A stretch of 64,000 nt of DNA from CAXXOK01 sp963678055. Lineage in GTDB: Bacteria; Bacillota; Clostridia; Christensenellales; Aristaeellaceae. Under the pieces are notes generated by a model that did no database searches, was not told the DNA's origin, and saw only the letters and a program-made list of their open reading frames with translations. Position 1 is the first letter of the stretch, and the number at the start of each line of letters is the position of its first letter. Both the position numbers and the translations under genes were made by a program. Of the stretch, positions 1-8,778 are shown in pieces. The DNA lies in the NCBI GenBank assembly GCA_963678055.1, contig OY782679.1, positions 372,001-436,000 of the forward strand. The letters run 5' to 3'.

Positions 1-1063
1 GCACATTCACCCGCCCGGTAAAGCTGACGTTATCCAGGCCCAGGTCTTCCTTGAGTTGCAGGCATTCATCGTAGTATTCCTCGTCCTCGTCGGTCGGCCC
101 CATAATGTGCAGGTGCACGGCGGGGAACTCCGCCCGGACGCGCGAGAAGGCATACAGCATGGTTTTAATGTCCTTGATGGGCACGATGCGCACCACCGCG
201 CCGATATCCACGATATCGCCGGGTTCCTTGAGGGGAATGGTTTCAAAGCGCTCGGCATGCACGCCGTTGCGGATGACCGTGCACTTCTTTACATCGCAGC
301 CGATTTCCTGCTGAATCAGGCTGGCGCGTTCAAACAGCGAGGTAACCTGATCGGCATACCGGTACGCACAGCGCGTGAACATGTAGAACATGTTGATCCA
401 TAAATCCTTGAAGTGTGGAGGCACCCAGTTGGTGCGGAGGATTTCTTCCTCACGCTCGCGGGTATAAATGCCGTGCTCGGTCAGCACATAGGGTTTTTGG
501 TAAAATTGCGCCGCCATGCTGCCCAGCACCCCCGCGTAGCCAGCCGATACCGAATGGTACAAGTCAGCCTCCGGCGGTTTGCCGCCCAGCAGGTATAATA
601 GCGGCAGGAACATGGACCGTATGGTCCAGAAAAAATCGGTAAAGCCCACAAACGGGTAGCGCTCCTGGCAGATTTCCTGCAGGATGGCAAAAAAGTCGCG
701 GTTGACCAGGAACTCCACGCCTTTGAGGCGGTCGCCCCGGAACAGCTGAAAAATCTCATCCCAGTCCGGGTCCTGGGAGGACAGCATCGCTTCCAGTGCT
801 GCGCGCTGGGGCGCGGTCAGCCGGTAGCTGCGCGGGTTTTCCTTCAGGGTTTCGTGGATGACCGCGTCCAGGTACACATCCACAACCTCGACCACGTTTC
901 CGGGGAGTTCGTAGGCAAAATGGCCGCGCTGCTTTTCCTGGGCGGAGATCGCCCAGACCACAAATTCGTGTTGGGGCATTTGCTTGATCATGTTCTGCAG
1001 CCAGCTGGATACGCCCCCCGGCACAAAGGGGTAGCAGCCCTCGGCGATCACACATATCCTCAC
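1..1063 (-). CDS. pelF: PelF-type glycosyltransferase, family GT4 (3' part outside window)
   Basis: Cytosolic glycosyltransferase expected to polymerise the amino-sugar Pel exopolysaccharide from a UDP-activated precursor. The first 354 codons are visible and the frame is open to the left edge, so the C-terminal Rossmann lobe is only partly present. The N-terminus (RICVIAEGCYPFVPGGVSSW) is the typical start of PelF, and TEHGIYTRERE plus IRNGV/GPTDEDEEYYDEC are typical GT4/PelF stretches further on. Translation starts at a GTG whose first bases overlap the TGA stop of the upstream PelA-like gene by 4 nt, which argues for translational coupling. It follows pelD-pelE-pelA-like genes in the same direction. 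PelG, the usual next gene, would lie beyond the left edge. Family assignment is firm. Activity is inferred. Confidence 0.9.
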   Translation of the reverse strand, partial: MRICVIAEGCYPFVPGGVSSWLQNMIKQMPQHEFVVWAISAQEKQRGHFAYELPGNVVEVVDVYLDAVIHETLKENPRSYRLTAPQRAALEAMLSSQDPDWDEIFQLFRGDRLKGVEFLVNRDFFAILQEICQERYPFVGFTDFFWTIRSMFLPLLYLLGGKPPEADLYHSVSAGYAGVLGSMAAQFYQKPYVLTEHGIYTREREEEILRTNWVPPHFKDLWINMFYMFTRCAYRYADQVTSLFERASLIQQEIGCDVKKCTVIRNGVHAERFETIPLKEPGDIVDIGAVVRIVPIKDIKTMLYAFSRVRAEFPAVHLHIMGPTDEDEEYYDECLQLKEDLGLDNVSFTGRVNV

Positions 1064-2895
1064 GGCATGGCCTCCCACTGCACGGTGACGATCGGTTCGT
1101 CTGCCCGAATCCAGTAAAAGCCGTCCGCGATTTGAAACAGTTCTCCACCGGTGATGCCCGTGGGCAGGACACGGGAACGGAAAGCCAGCCAGGCCTCGTC
1201 GTAAAAGTTGGACAGGGTTAGCGTCATCTCGGTTTCGCCCATATCGCGCTTGACGGACAGGCGATCGTAGCGCTGCACGGCGGCCGCGCCCTCGGCTGCG
1301 GTAAAGAAGCGCAGCTGGGGATAGGTTTCGTGCAGCTCGATCAGGTGCGAGCGAAACAGCTCGTACAGGGTGTCCCAGCCCAGGTCGTGGCTGCGCTCGT
1401 CGTCCAGCACATCGTCAGGATGAATGAAGTGGGAATACACGCCGTGGAGAACCAGCTCCTGCGCGGTGACGAATTTCATAAAATCGTCAATTTCAAACCC
1501 GGAGGTAATACGCGGTACGTTGATGGAGCCGTCGTCGGCCTCGTCAAACTCCTGCACCAAAGCATCCACGCCGACTTCGGACAGGTACAGACCCGCGACG
1601 ACTTTGATGTTGGGCAGGGTTTCCAGCAAGGTTTTACGACCGATATCGCTTAAAAAGTTGGAGGGCGGCACATAGGTTTGGTAATGTGCACCTAAAAACA
1701 GGGTTTTGCCGTAGCGGGAAAGCTCTCGTAGGCTCTCGGCCATGTTCAGCGTGGAAGGCCATGGGTTATAGTCTGTATCACCGAAATCAAACCCCACGGG
1801 GCACAGCGGCATATGGTTGTAACCGTGCAGACCCAGCTCTCCGCCGGAGTGCAGCAGTTCCGCCGCGTAGTACTTGAGCAGCGAATCATTCAGCTTGTTG
1901 GCGGTAAAGGGACCCGTTACATTGTCGTTGTAGGTTTCAATCAAAAGGCCGGTGTAGCGCACGCCCAAATCCCAGCTGAGCTGTTTCATGTCCGGCCACC
2001 AGTGATTGCGGAAAAACCCCTGAATATTGTAGCCGAACTGCTGTTTCAGGGTTTCGTTGAAGCCTTCTGGCTGGGGCGCGGGGAAATCGTCGATAAAGAT
2101 CATCCCGGCGTTTATGATGGGGTAGACGATGGTGTCCTCCAGCGCGTAGAGGGTCGACACGGCAAAGCCGCGGCCGCTCTTGTTGACCATCAGCGTGGTG
2201 TTGAGCACCGCAATGCGCCCTTTACCCACATCCCGCTGCCAAAGCAGCGGAACTTCCATATCGCCGCCGGAAACCATGTGCACGGTACAGGCATCGTCCA
2301 GCCGCACAATCAGGGCAAAGTCCGACAGACTATGGTTTTCGTGGTATATGGTGGAACCCCACATTGGCAGGAGGTCCGATGTATACCGCAGGGACTTATA
2401 GTTGAAGTAATCTCGCGTGTATTCCACAATGCCCAGCTTGCGGTAGAGTATCTGGAATACGCTGTCGTCCATGGGCGTCATCATCAAGGCGAAGTGCCCG
2501 CCGCCGTCAATCCAGGAAAGCAGCGCGTTCATATCGTCTTCCATGGGCATAAGCGACTGGCTGCAATACAGAAATATATTGAAGTCCGACAGCTCCGGCA
2601 ATGGCTGGGTGGCAATATCCACGGTGTGGTAGTGCATGCGCATTTCGTCTAGGGTTTGGGTCAGCGTGGTAGCAAAGGCCATTTCCATATCGCTTTGGGC
2701 GTTGATGGCCACCAGCACATGGGTGGCGGAAATTTCAGTTTTATTGCGCTGCGGCTTGGCATTGGCTAAAAACTGCATCTCTGCACCGCGCTCTTCCACG
2801 GCCATGCCAATCATCTCCGCCAGCAACAGACCGGCAAAAACCAGCATAACCAGCGCGGGCAAAAGCAGCTTTGGCAGTAACGACCGGTTTTTCAT
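1060..2895 (-). CDS. PelA-like protein, DUF2194 with NodB-type deacetylase fold
   Basis: Predicted extracellular, membrane-anchored enzyme that would deacetylate or trim the Pel polymer. It has 611 residues and one N-terminal membrane segment (about 9-32) as signal anchor. A glutamine-amidotransferase-like region of DUF2194 type spans about 55-255, followed by a polysaccharide-deacetylase-like domain with an Asp pair (FIDDFP, D269/D270) and the His pair HGYNH (H357, H361) expected for the metal-binding D-H-H set. The ATG is preceded by GGAGGTGCGGAC and overlaps the pelE stop by 4 nt. In Gram-positive Pel loci this position is taken by the deacetylase-type PelA (PelA-DA). Because the family match is by layout and motifs only, no symbol is given. 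Confidence 0.8.
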   Translation of the reverse strand: MKNRSLLPKLLLPALVMLVFAGLLLAEMIGMAVEERGAEMQFLANAKPQRNKTEISATHVLVAINAQSDMEMAFATTLTQTLDEMRMHYHTVDIATQPLPELSDFNIFLYCSQSLMPMEDDMNALLSWIDGGGHFALMMTPMDDSVFQILYRKLGIVEYTRDYFNYKSLRYTSDLLPMWGSTIYHENHSLSDFALIVRLDDACTVHMVSGGDMEVPLLWQRDVGKGRIAVLNTTLMVNKSGRGFAVSTLYALEDTIVYPIINAGMIFIDDFPAPQPEGFNETLKQQFGYNIQGFFRNHWWPDMKQLSWDLGVRYTGLLIETYNDNVTGPFTANKLNDSLLKYYAAELLHSGGELGLHGYNHMPLCPVGFDFGDTDYNPWPSTLNMAESLRELSRYGKTLFLGAHYQTYVPPSNFLSDIGRKTLLETLPNIKVVAGLYLSEVGVDALVQEFDEADDGSINVPRITSGFEIDDFMKFVTAQELVLHGVYSHFIHPDDVLDDERSHDLGWDTLYELFRSHLIELHETYPQLRFFTAAEGAAAVQRYDRLSVKRDMGETEMTLTLSNFYDEAWLAFRSRVLPTGITGGELFQIADGFYWIRADEPIVTVQWEAMP

Positions 2896-3779
2896 GTCCG
2901 CACCTCCTCCAAAAAATGCAGGTGCTCTCGACCCGCGGCGGTCAGGTCGATCTTCTCGTCTTCAATGCGTTTGAGCAGGGCGCGCATGCCTTGCGGGTCG
3001 CGCGTTTCGGTGTATACGCGCATGCCCTCCAGCCAGGAGCGCTCGTCCCGTGGAAATTCGTCAATCAGGTGCAGGGCGGTTTTACGTGCCTCCTGCGCGT
3101 CCTTTAGGGCCAGACTGTTGCCCACCTTAATGCGCAGCAGGTCCGGGTCGTCTTCCAGTTTCAGGGCCTCGTCCAGCGCGGTTTTCAGCAGCAGTTGCTG
3201 CCGGCGCAATAGCTGGCCTTCTAACAGGCCGCTGAGGCAGTAGCGCGATAGCAGCTCGATATACTGCCGGTGGGTGTCAAAGCTTGCGTCCTGCTTGGTG
3301 AGCTCCAGCTGGTACTGTTGCAGATCTAGCTGAAACTGCCGCTGGATTTCCATGATGGACGCGGTGGCGTAGTGTGCGGTTTCGGTATCGTCGTTATAGC
3401 GGGCGATGAGCAGTAAATCAAGGTAACGCATGGGGTCGGACCGCAGGATGTTCATCATCAAATTGCGGCGCTTGTGGGGATCGTTAATCAAAAGCGCTTC
3501 TTCCAGCGGCACGGTGCTTTCCACATTGGAACGGGCCACGATATTGATGCGGTGGCGTTCTTCCTGCTGCTGCAAAAGCCAATCGGCATCGGGGGGCTTG
3601 CGGCCCACGGCCCGGATTAGCGATAGCCCGGCCAGCGGCCCGAAGATGGGAATGAGCAATATCCAGCTAAAATGTGCATGGTTAAACGGACGGTTGTGCC
3701 GGGGCGCCAGTGCAATCAGCCCCGCGCACAGAAACAGGTGCAGCGATACGGCCAGCAAGACAAACGTAAGATCACTCAT
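2892..3779 (-). CDS. pelE: PelE-like membrane protein with TPR-type helices
   Basis: Predicted inner-membrane partner of the Pel synthase complex. It has 295 residues, with two membrane segments at about 3-24 and 38-57. The remainder is soluble and alpha-helical with tetratricopeptide-like character (repeated Leu/Ala/Asp helices through about 100-290), which fits PelE in size and layout. The frame opens three codons earlier at a GTG directly abutting the pelD stop. The ATG at 3779 is preferred because AGGTGG sits about 6 nt upstream. It lies between the PelD fusion and the PelA-like gene, the order known from Gram-positive Pel operons (pelD, pelE, pelA-DA, pelF, pelG). Sequence-level recognition is moderate and context is strong. 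Confidence 0.75.
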   Translation of the reverse strand: MSDLTFVLLAVSLHLFLCAGLIALAPRHNRPFNHAHFSWILLIPIFGPLAGLSLIRAVGRKPPDADWLLQQQEERHRINIVARSNVESTVPLEEALLINDPHKRRNLMMNILRSDPMRYLDLLLIARYNDDTETAHYATASIMEIQRQFQLDLQQYQLELTKQDASFDTHRQYIELLSRYCLSGLLEGQLLRRQQLLLKTALDEALKLEDDPDLLRIKVGNSLALKDAQEARKTALHLIDEFPRDERSWLEGMRVYTETRDPQGMRALLKRIEDEKIDLTAAGREHLHFLEEVRT

Positions 3780-3788
3780 GCCGGCCAC

Positions 3789-5906
3789 CTACGAAGTAAC
3801 CGTGCAGCGCAGTCCCGATGCCAGGAAGCGCCGTTCGATCTGCGGCATATTGTCTAGGCTTGCCTGGGGCAGCAGTACATACATCTGGCCGTTTTGCAGC
3901 TTGCCTGCGATATCGGTGCGGCGCGTGGCCTTGCCGATGCGGCGGTCGTACTCCTCAAGGGTTAATACGCCGTCGGCACTCTCCACAGCCAATAGCAGGT
4001 ATTGCGCGGCGCGTTTTTTGCGCATCTGGCTGTACACGCTCAAGGTTGAGCGGAACGCTTTATCGGTTAAAATGTGCGTATTTTCAATGTACATATCCTG
4101 CGCCGACCCAAAGTAGTGCAGTGCGCGCACCATGGCCGATTGCACCAGCCCCGCCACCACGCTGAACAGGTTTTGCCGGTATAGGGTTTGCTGTTCAAAG
4201 GGCACATCCCAAAGCGCGATCAGCGCGATGGTATTGCCATCCTGCACCACCGGGGCGCAGAAGGCCGGGTAGCCGGGTTCCAGTTTTGTATTGGCAAATA
4301 TTTCGCCCCGCTTGTATACGCTGTCCAGCAGGGGGAAGGCGGCAAGATCCAGGGATTTGGGGAGTTCCTCCATAGCGCGGGAATGCACCACCAGGCGGGC
4401 AAAGGAGGATTCCTGCGAGCAGGTATACAGCGCGACCGACTGGTTTTGCATAACGTCTTCCAGCACATCCAGCGTGGATAAAAACACCTGCTCGGGTTGC
4501 AGGGTATCCAGCTCTTGTGTGATGGCATAAATGCGCCCGTAGCTGTCGCGAAAGCGAATGACCTGCTCCTGCAGGGCGTTGCGGTCGGCATCCACCTGCT
4601 GGTACATGCTCTGGATAAACTGGGATTCCTCGTCGCGCTGCTGCATCTCCTTTTGCATGGAGGCCAGCTTTTCAGCGTTGCGGTCGTGCATATAGCCGAA
4701 TATTCCGCCGCCCAGTATGTACATAATCAGCGGCAGCCAGTTATCCTTGTTGTACAGCAACAGGTAGATATCGTTGCCGGACTCAAACCAGCTAAAGCTG
4801 TAGCCGATACAGGCAATAACCCCCGCAGCCATGCCGATGGGCCCGCCGTGCATGCTGCCCATCAGGATGACATATAAAAGCCAGTAATCCAAAAACCGGA
4901 AGGTGGCGTTGTACTGCGCTGTACGCAGCAAAAGTTCGGCAACCAGTGCCAGCACGATCAGCTCTACCCAGGGCAGTGCGCGGCCAAACAGCTTGTACAG
5001 CAGGCCGGAAACCCTTGTCCCCAGCGAAAGCTTTCGCGGGCTGCCGTCTACGCCGGTGAGGATGTCATCCAGCTCCGACACCCAGTGGTGGCGGGGAATC
5101 CAGCCCGTTTGCTGGCGGGCGTTGTGGCATTGCAGCATTGTGCGGGTGGAGCGGCTGCCTGAAAACGTGACCTGTAAGTTTGGCAGGTGGTCTTGCAATA
5201 GTTTGGCGGCCTCGCCATAGCTCAAGCGCTCCTCATAGGCCAGGTGAACCACGCCCGTCATCTTGTGTTCCAGTGCCAAGGTAATGAATAGCGCCAGATC
5301 ATCCACATGGAGAAAATCGCATATGGTGTCGGCGGTACCATCCAGCAGTACGGGCTGCTCGGCGTCCATGCTTTGCAGCGCGCGGTGAAAAAACGCGTCC
5401 GTTCGGCCGGGGGAATACAGGTGGGATACGCGAATCAGCAGGGTTTGGATTGCGCTGGCATCTACGCAGCGAAGCACTTCCTCCGCGGCGTTAATCAGCA
5501 CGCCCGTGGGGGTTTGGGGCAACGGGGTTTCGTCTTCTTTCCCGGCCTGCCCGGCGCCAAATACGCGCACATCCGTGACTAGGAAAAAGCGTTCCACGCC
5601 GCTGGTTGCCGCCGTGTGCTGCAGCTGGAACAGAGCGTCCAGCATCGAGCCCTGAATGGAACCGTAGGCGCGGGTATCTTCGGATTGGTAGGCATAAAAG
5701 AACACAACCAAACCGAAGCGCCCGGCCTCCACCACTTGCGCGGCTTCGGGGTTACCGGGAGACATATCGTGTAAGGTTGCTTTGATTTTCGGCGGCGCAG
5801 GCGCAAGCCCGTGGCCCAGCAGCGAAACCTGGTGGCCTTCACGGGTCAGCCTGTCCACCATGTCCCAAATCATCGGGGAGAGAATGCCGGTCAGCAAAAT
5901 CTTCAA
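3789..5906 (-). CDS. pelD: PelD fused to an N-terminal degenerate epimerase (SDR) domain
   Basis: Predicted c-di-GMP receptor that switches on Pel synthesis, with an extra N-terminal domain. The protein has 705 residues from a TTG at 5906, chosen because GGAGGAG lies 6 nt upstream. An upstream ATG at 5948 has no such site. Layout: extended short-chain-dehydrogenase/epimerase-like domain (1-290), about four membrane helices (313-406), coiled coil (410-450), GAF domain (470-598), degenerate GGDEF domain (626-701). The GGDEF signature is replaced by NGQMYVLLP, so cyclase activity is unlikely, but an RxxD inhibitory-site motif (RRTD, 662-665) is kept, as in known PelD. In the epimerase part the catalytic YxxxK reads TGVLI (T134, I138) and the nucleotide-binding glycine pattern is broken after TG. 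FLHVDDLA is retained. That domain is probably non-enzymatic. Confidence 0.85.
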   Translation of the reverse strand: MKILLTGILSPMIWDMVDRLTREGHQVSLLGHGLAPAPPKIKATLHDMSPGNPEAAQVVEAGRFGLVVFFYAYQSEDTRAYGSIQGSMLDALFQLQHTAATSGVERFFLVTDVRVFGAGQAGKEDETPLPQTPTGVLINAAEEVLRCVDASAIQTLLIRVSHLYSPGRTDAFFHRALQSMDAEQPVLLDGTADTICDFLHVDDLALFITLALEHKMTGVVHLAYEERLSYGEAAKLLQDHLPNLQVTFSGSRSTRTMLQCHNARQQTGWIPRHHWVSELDDILTGVDGSPRKLSLGTRVSGLLYKLFGRALPWVELIVLALVAELLLRTAQYNATFRFLDYWLLYVILMGSMHGGPIGMAAGVIACIGYSFSWFESGNDIYLLLYNKDNWLPLIMYILGGGIFGYMHDRNAEKLASMQKEMQQRDEESQFIQSMYQQVDADRNALQEQVIRFRDSYGRIYAITQELDTLQPEQVFLSTLDVLEDVMQNQSVALYTCSQESSFARLVVHSRAMEELPKSLDLAAFPLLDSVYKRGEIFANTKLEPGYPAFCAPVVQDGNTIALIALWDVPFEQQTLYRQNLFSVVAGLVQSAMVRALHYFGSAQDMYIENTHILTDKAFRSTLSVYSQMRKKRAAQYLLLAVESADGVLTLEEYDRRIGKATRRTDIAGKLQNGQMYVLLPQASLDNMPQIERRFLASGLRCTVTS

Positions 5907-5968
5907 AGGACTCTCCTCCAGATATGGCAGTATAAATGTTGCCAGCATCTACCGGTTGTATAGTCTTC

Positions 5969-5997
5969 ATTGTATGTAGATTCCTGTCGTTTGTCAA
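5969..5997 (-). promoter_or_regulatory. Promoter of the pel operon
   Basis: On the minus strand TTGACA (5997-5992) and TACAAT (5974-5969) are separated by 17 nt, an almost perfect housekeeping promoter. It would give a leader of about 55 nt before the TTG start at 5906. Its position shows that the pel genes can be transcribed separately from the upstream S41 peptidase gene. Confidence 0.75.
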
Positions 5998-6055
5998 CGA
6001 ACGGCGGTATATGCGCATCAAGCGGCGGCGCAGGCACGGTGAATGGGATGTCTGC

Positions 6056-7417
6056 TTAGGGAGCGGTTTTCAAAATCAGTTCGCTTAGCACATACTGGTA
6101 TATGGTATCTCTGTAGCGTAGAATGTCGTCCACTTCGGGGGTCACAGCGATGTCGGGCTGGATGGCACCTAGGCCGAAGTCCGAGTGCACCAGGGTTGCA
6201 TATGCGGCGGTTGACAGTTTCATCTCGCTAAGCGTGCTTGGCAGCGTCCGAAAGATCGACCCGTCGGTCGCCAGCCAGGTTGCGCCGCTGGGTTCACCGA
6301 TCAGCAGGGCGAAATCCTGATCCTTGATTTTGGATAAGAAATGCCCTGTTGTAGAGAAGCAACCTCCGTCCATCAGCACATAGAGCTTGCCTGCGTAGTG
6401 CGGCTCCAGCTTCAGCTGTGTTTTTTCCAGATCGTCGTACCCCCAGGCATCGCTCTGGAAATATGCGTCCTGCACAGGCAGGATATAGCGCAGAAAATAC
6501 GCGCTGATATAGGGATCGCCGCCGGAGTTGCCCCGAACGTCGACAATGACATGGTCAATGTGCGCCCGTTCGACGGCTTGGAAAAAGGTATCAAACAACG
6601 TGTAGGTTTCCTCATAGGTTTTCTGGTTGAGTGCAAAGGAACCGATGACGATTTTCGCATAGCTCGGATAGAAGGTGAAGTACGTATCGTATCCCGCGTC
6701 GGGCAGTGCGTATTCAATTTGGCTTTGTTTTCTGCCTTGTGTTTCGTAGCTGCGGGTTTCACCGCTTTCCGGGTCGGCATATTGGATGATATAGCTGCTG
6801 GTTTCGGCGGTGAAAAGGGTATAGAAATAGTAGAAATGGGTGGATAATAGGTATTCCTTGCGAGAAACATTTTGGCTGTCGGAGGGAACATATGGCATCA
6901 GGGTCTGTAAAAGGCTGTCCACAGGCTGACCGTTGATGGAAAGTATCTGTGCGCCTTTGGGGATGTCCGGATCATAATAGTTCCCGGTCACAACCATAGC
7001 GCCGTTGCGCACAAAAACCCCAAGCGGAAAGAATGCGTTGTGGTTGTTCAGCGTGCTGAGTACCGTGCGGGACGGAAACAAAGCGGAATGCCCGCATTCC
7101 AGCGAGGTAACCAGCTTGGCGGCGGTGCGAAAGAATTCCAGGGCCGTAGTTTGCGGGGGCAGGGTGGCCACTGTATCCAGATACAAGGCGCGAAACGCGC
7201 TTTGGGTGGTACGGACAAAGGGATGATGGCGGACAACCTCGTCATACAGGTATTTTAGGTCTTCCGCCGCGTCCTCCTGGGTAATGCTCTGCTGGAAATA
7301 GCCGGACAGGCTGGCTGTATCGGTAGTACTTTCCAAGGCCTGCCCGCCAAGAGGAAGCAGGCATAACGCGATGAAAACGAGAATAACAACAAGGCTGCGC
7401 TTTCTGTGGTATGGCAT
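6056..7417 (-). CDS. Secreted S41-family peptidase (C-terminal-processing/tricorn-like)
   Basis: Predicted exported serine peptidase of family S41. It has 453 residues from the ATG at 7417, which has GAAGGAGG just upstream (the open frame begins earlier without a ribosome site). A Sec signal with hydrophobic core VVILVFIALCLLPLGG spans about 10-27. The N-terminal half carries a PDZ-like segment (about 150-190, GAQILSINGQPVDSLLQ). The C-terminal half has VIVDVRGNSGGDPYISAYF and then the nucleophile region DGGCFSTTGHFLSK typical of S41. The substrate is unknown. It lies in the same direction as the pel operon but ahead of the pel promoter, so co-transcription is possible but not required. No terminator was seen between them. 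Confidence 0.8.
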   Translation of the reverse strand: MPYHRKRSLVVILVFIALCLLPLGGQALESTTDTASLSGYFQQSITQEDAAEDLKYLYDEVVRHHPFVRTTQSAFRALYLDTVATLPPQTTALEFFRTAAKLVTSLECGHSALFPSRTVLSTLNNHNAFFPLGVFVRNGAMVVTGNYYDPDIPKGAQILSINGQPVDSLLQTLMPYVPSDSQNVSRKEYLLSTHFYYFYTLFTAETSSYIIQYADPESGETRSYETQGRKQSQIEYALPDAGYDTYFTFYPSYAKIVIGSFALNQKTYEETYTLFDTFFQAVERAHIDHVIVDVRGNSGGDPYISAYFLRYILPVQDAYFQSDAWGYDDLEKTQLKLEPHYAGKLYVLMDGGCFSTTGHFLSKIKDQDFALLIGEPSGATWLATDGSIFRTLPSTLSEMKLSTAAYATLVHSDFGLGAIQPDIAVTPEVDDILRYRDTIYQYVLSELILKTAP

Positions 7418-7513
7418 ACGGTGGCCTCCTTCAGCCCGGGTCTGATTGAAACACCAGTGTAGCATAAATCGCATATGCACGCCCTGTTGGCGTATCCCCA
7501 GGGACGATTTATT

Positions 7514-7542
7514 TTACAAACACGGCGATTCTTTGTATACTG
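7514..7542 (+). promoter_or_regulatory. Promoter of the diguanylate cyclase gene
   Basis: TTTACA (7514-7519) and TATACT (7537-7542) are 17 nt apart on the plus strand, 57 nt before the ATG at 7599. It is the only good promoter-like pair in the divergent interval between the S41 peptidase and the cyclase gene. Confidence 0.65.
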
Positions 7543-7598
7543 TGTGTAGATAGACAGTCCATACCTTTGCCGACATATTTTTTGGAGAGGTGACGGAT

Positions 7599-8753
7599 AT
7601 GAACAACCTAGTCATACTCTATACCAACAGTTTTGCCGTGCTGGTTCTTTTATTGATTCTCAAAAACTACCGGCTCAAGTTTAGATCCATCTGCTGCGAG
7701 GAAAAGGTGTTCGTCCTGTTCACCGTAGCCACGCTTGTGATGCTGATCGGTGAAGCCGCCATTGAAAACCTGTTTGGGGTTCCGGGTGGCTTTGTGCATG
7801 TTTTGCTGTATTTTCTACAAACCATGGACTATGCCCTGTCGGTGATCATCCCCATGCTTTGGCTGTACTACTGTGTGTACCGGATATACCATATTTCCAG
7901 CATTGCCAAGAAAAGCCGTAAGATCATTGCGCTGCCGGCGATACTGTATACGGTTTTGATCGTGATCTCGCTGCATAACGGGGCGGCGTTCAAAATTCTG
8001 GAAAGCAACCGGTACGTATCCGGGTTTGCGTATATGCTTAGCTATGTGGTAGGGCTGCTGTATGTTTCCTCGGCCGCTGTGCTGGTTTTAATCAATCGGA
8101 AATCCCTCAACCATGGCGAAATCGTTCCCTATCTGCTGGTGCCGATCATTCCGCTGGTGCTCGCCATCGGCGAGATCCTGTTTACGCAGTTCAAGGGCCT
8201 GATGTGGGCCGGAGCCACCCTGGTGATACTGGAAATCCAGATGCTGGTGCTGAACAACCGCACCAATATCGACCACCTGACCAGCCTGAACAACCGCATG
8301 GCGCTGGATGGCTATCTGCGCCGGATGATTCATGAAAGCCACAGCACACAAACCCGGCTGGGCGTGATTATGATTGATGTGGACGACTTTAAAAGCATTA
8401 ACGATCGCTTCGGCCATGTCGAGGGCGACCGTGCGCTGAAAGCTACCGGCGACATTCTACGGCAGTGCTTTTCCGGCCATTTCTTCATCGCCCGCTACGG
8501 CGGGGATGAGTTTACCGTGGTGCTTAAAAACTGCAACGAAGAAATACTCAAAGAATACCTGGAAAAACTCGATAGCGAGCGCGTCAAGCACAATACCGCC
8601 GCCAATCGCCCGTATGAAATCTGCCTTAGCGTAGGCGCAACGGTGTTTACCGATAGCGAAATCACCAGTCTACACTCGCTGTATATGAAGGTGGATAGCC
8701 TGATGTATAAAGACAAGTTTGGGAAAAAAGGCAAACATTCCTGCGCGCGCTAA
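7599..8753 (+). CDS. Membrane diguanylate cyclase (GGDEF)
   Basis: Predicted to make cyclic di-GMP from two GTP. It has 384 residues. An N-terminal region of about seven membrane helices (residues 5-225, resembling the 7TM input of some sensor kinases) is followed by a GGDEF domain with NRMALDGYLRRM, DVDDFKSINDRFGHVEGD and an intact catalytic GGDEF at 301-305. No RxxD inhibitory site is seen just upstream of it, so product inhibition through an I-site is not expected. The ATG at 7599 is preferred over an in-frame GTG at 7590 because GGAGAGG lies 8 nt upstream of the ATG. It faces away from the pel operon, whose PelD is a c-di-GMP receptor, so it may feed that receptor. The signal sensed is unknown. 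Confidence 0.92.
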   Translation: MNNLVILYTNSFAVLVLLLILKNYRLKFRSICCEEKVFVLFTVATLVMLIGEAAIENLFGVPGGFVHVLLYFLQTMDYALSVIIPMLWLYYCVYRIYHISSIAKKSRKIIALPAILYTVLIVISLHNGAAFKILESNRYVSGFAYMLSYVVGLLYVSSAAVLVLINRKSLNHGEIVPYLLVPIIPLVLAIGEILFTQFKGLMWAGATLVILEIQMLVLNNRTNIDHLTSLNNRMALDGYLRRMIHESHSTQTRLGVIMIDVDDFKSINDRFGHVEGDRALKATGDILRQCFSGHFFIARYGGDEFTVVLKNCNEEILKEYLEKLDSERVKHNTAANRPYEICLSVGATVFTDSEITSLHSLYMKVDSLMYKDKFGKKGKHSCAR

Positions 8754-8778
8754 GCATGCCGGCAGATTGCAGGGCGGG

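Noticed and set aside
1813..2652. 279-codon plus-strand frame within the PelA-like gene
   Set aside because: Shadow of a real gene with conserved deacetylase motifs. No ribosome site.
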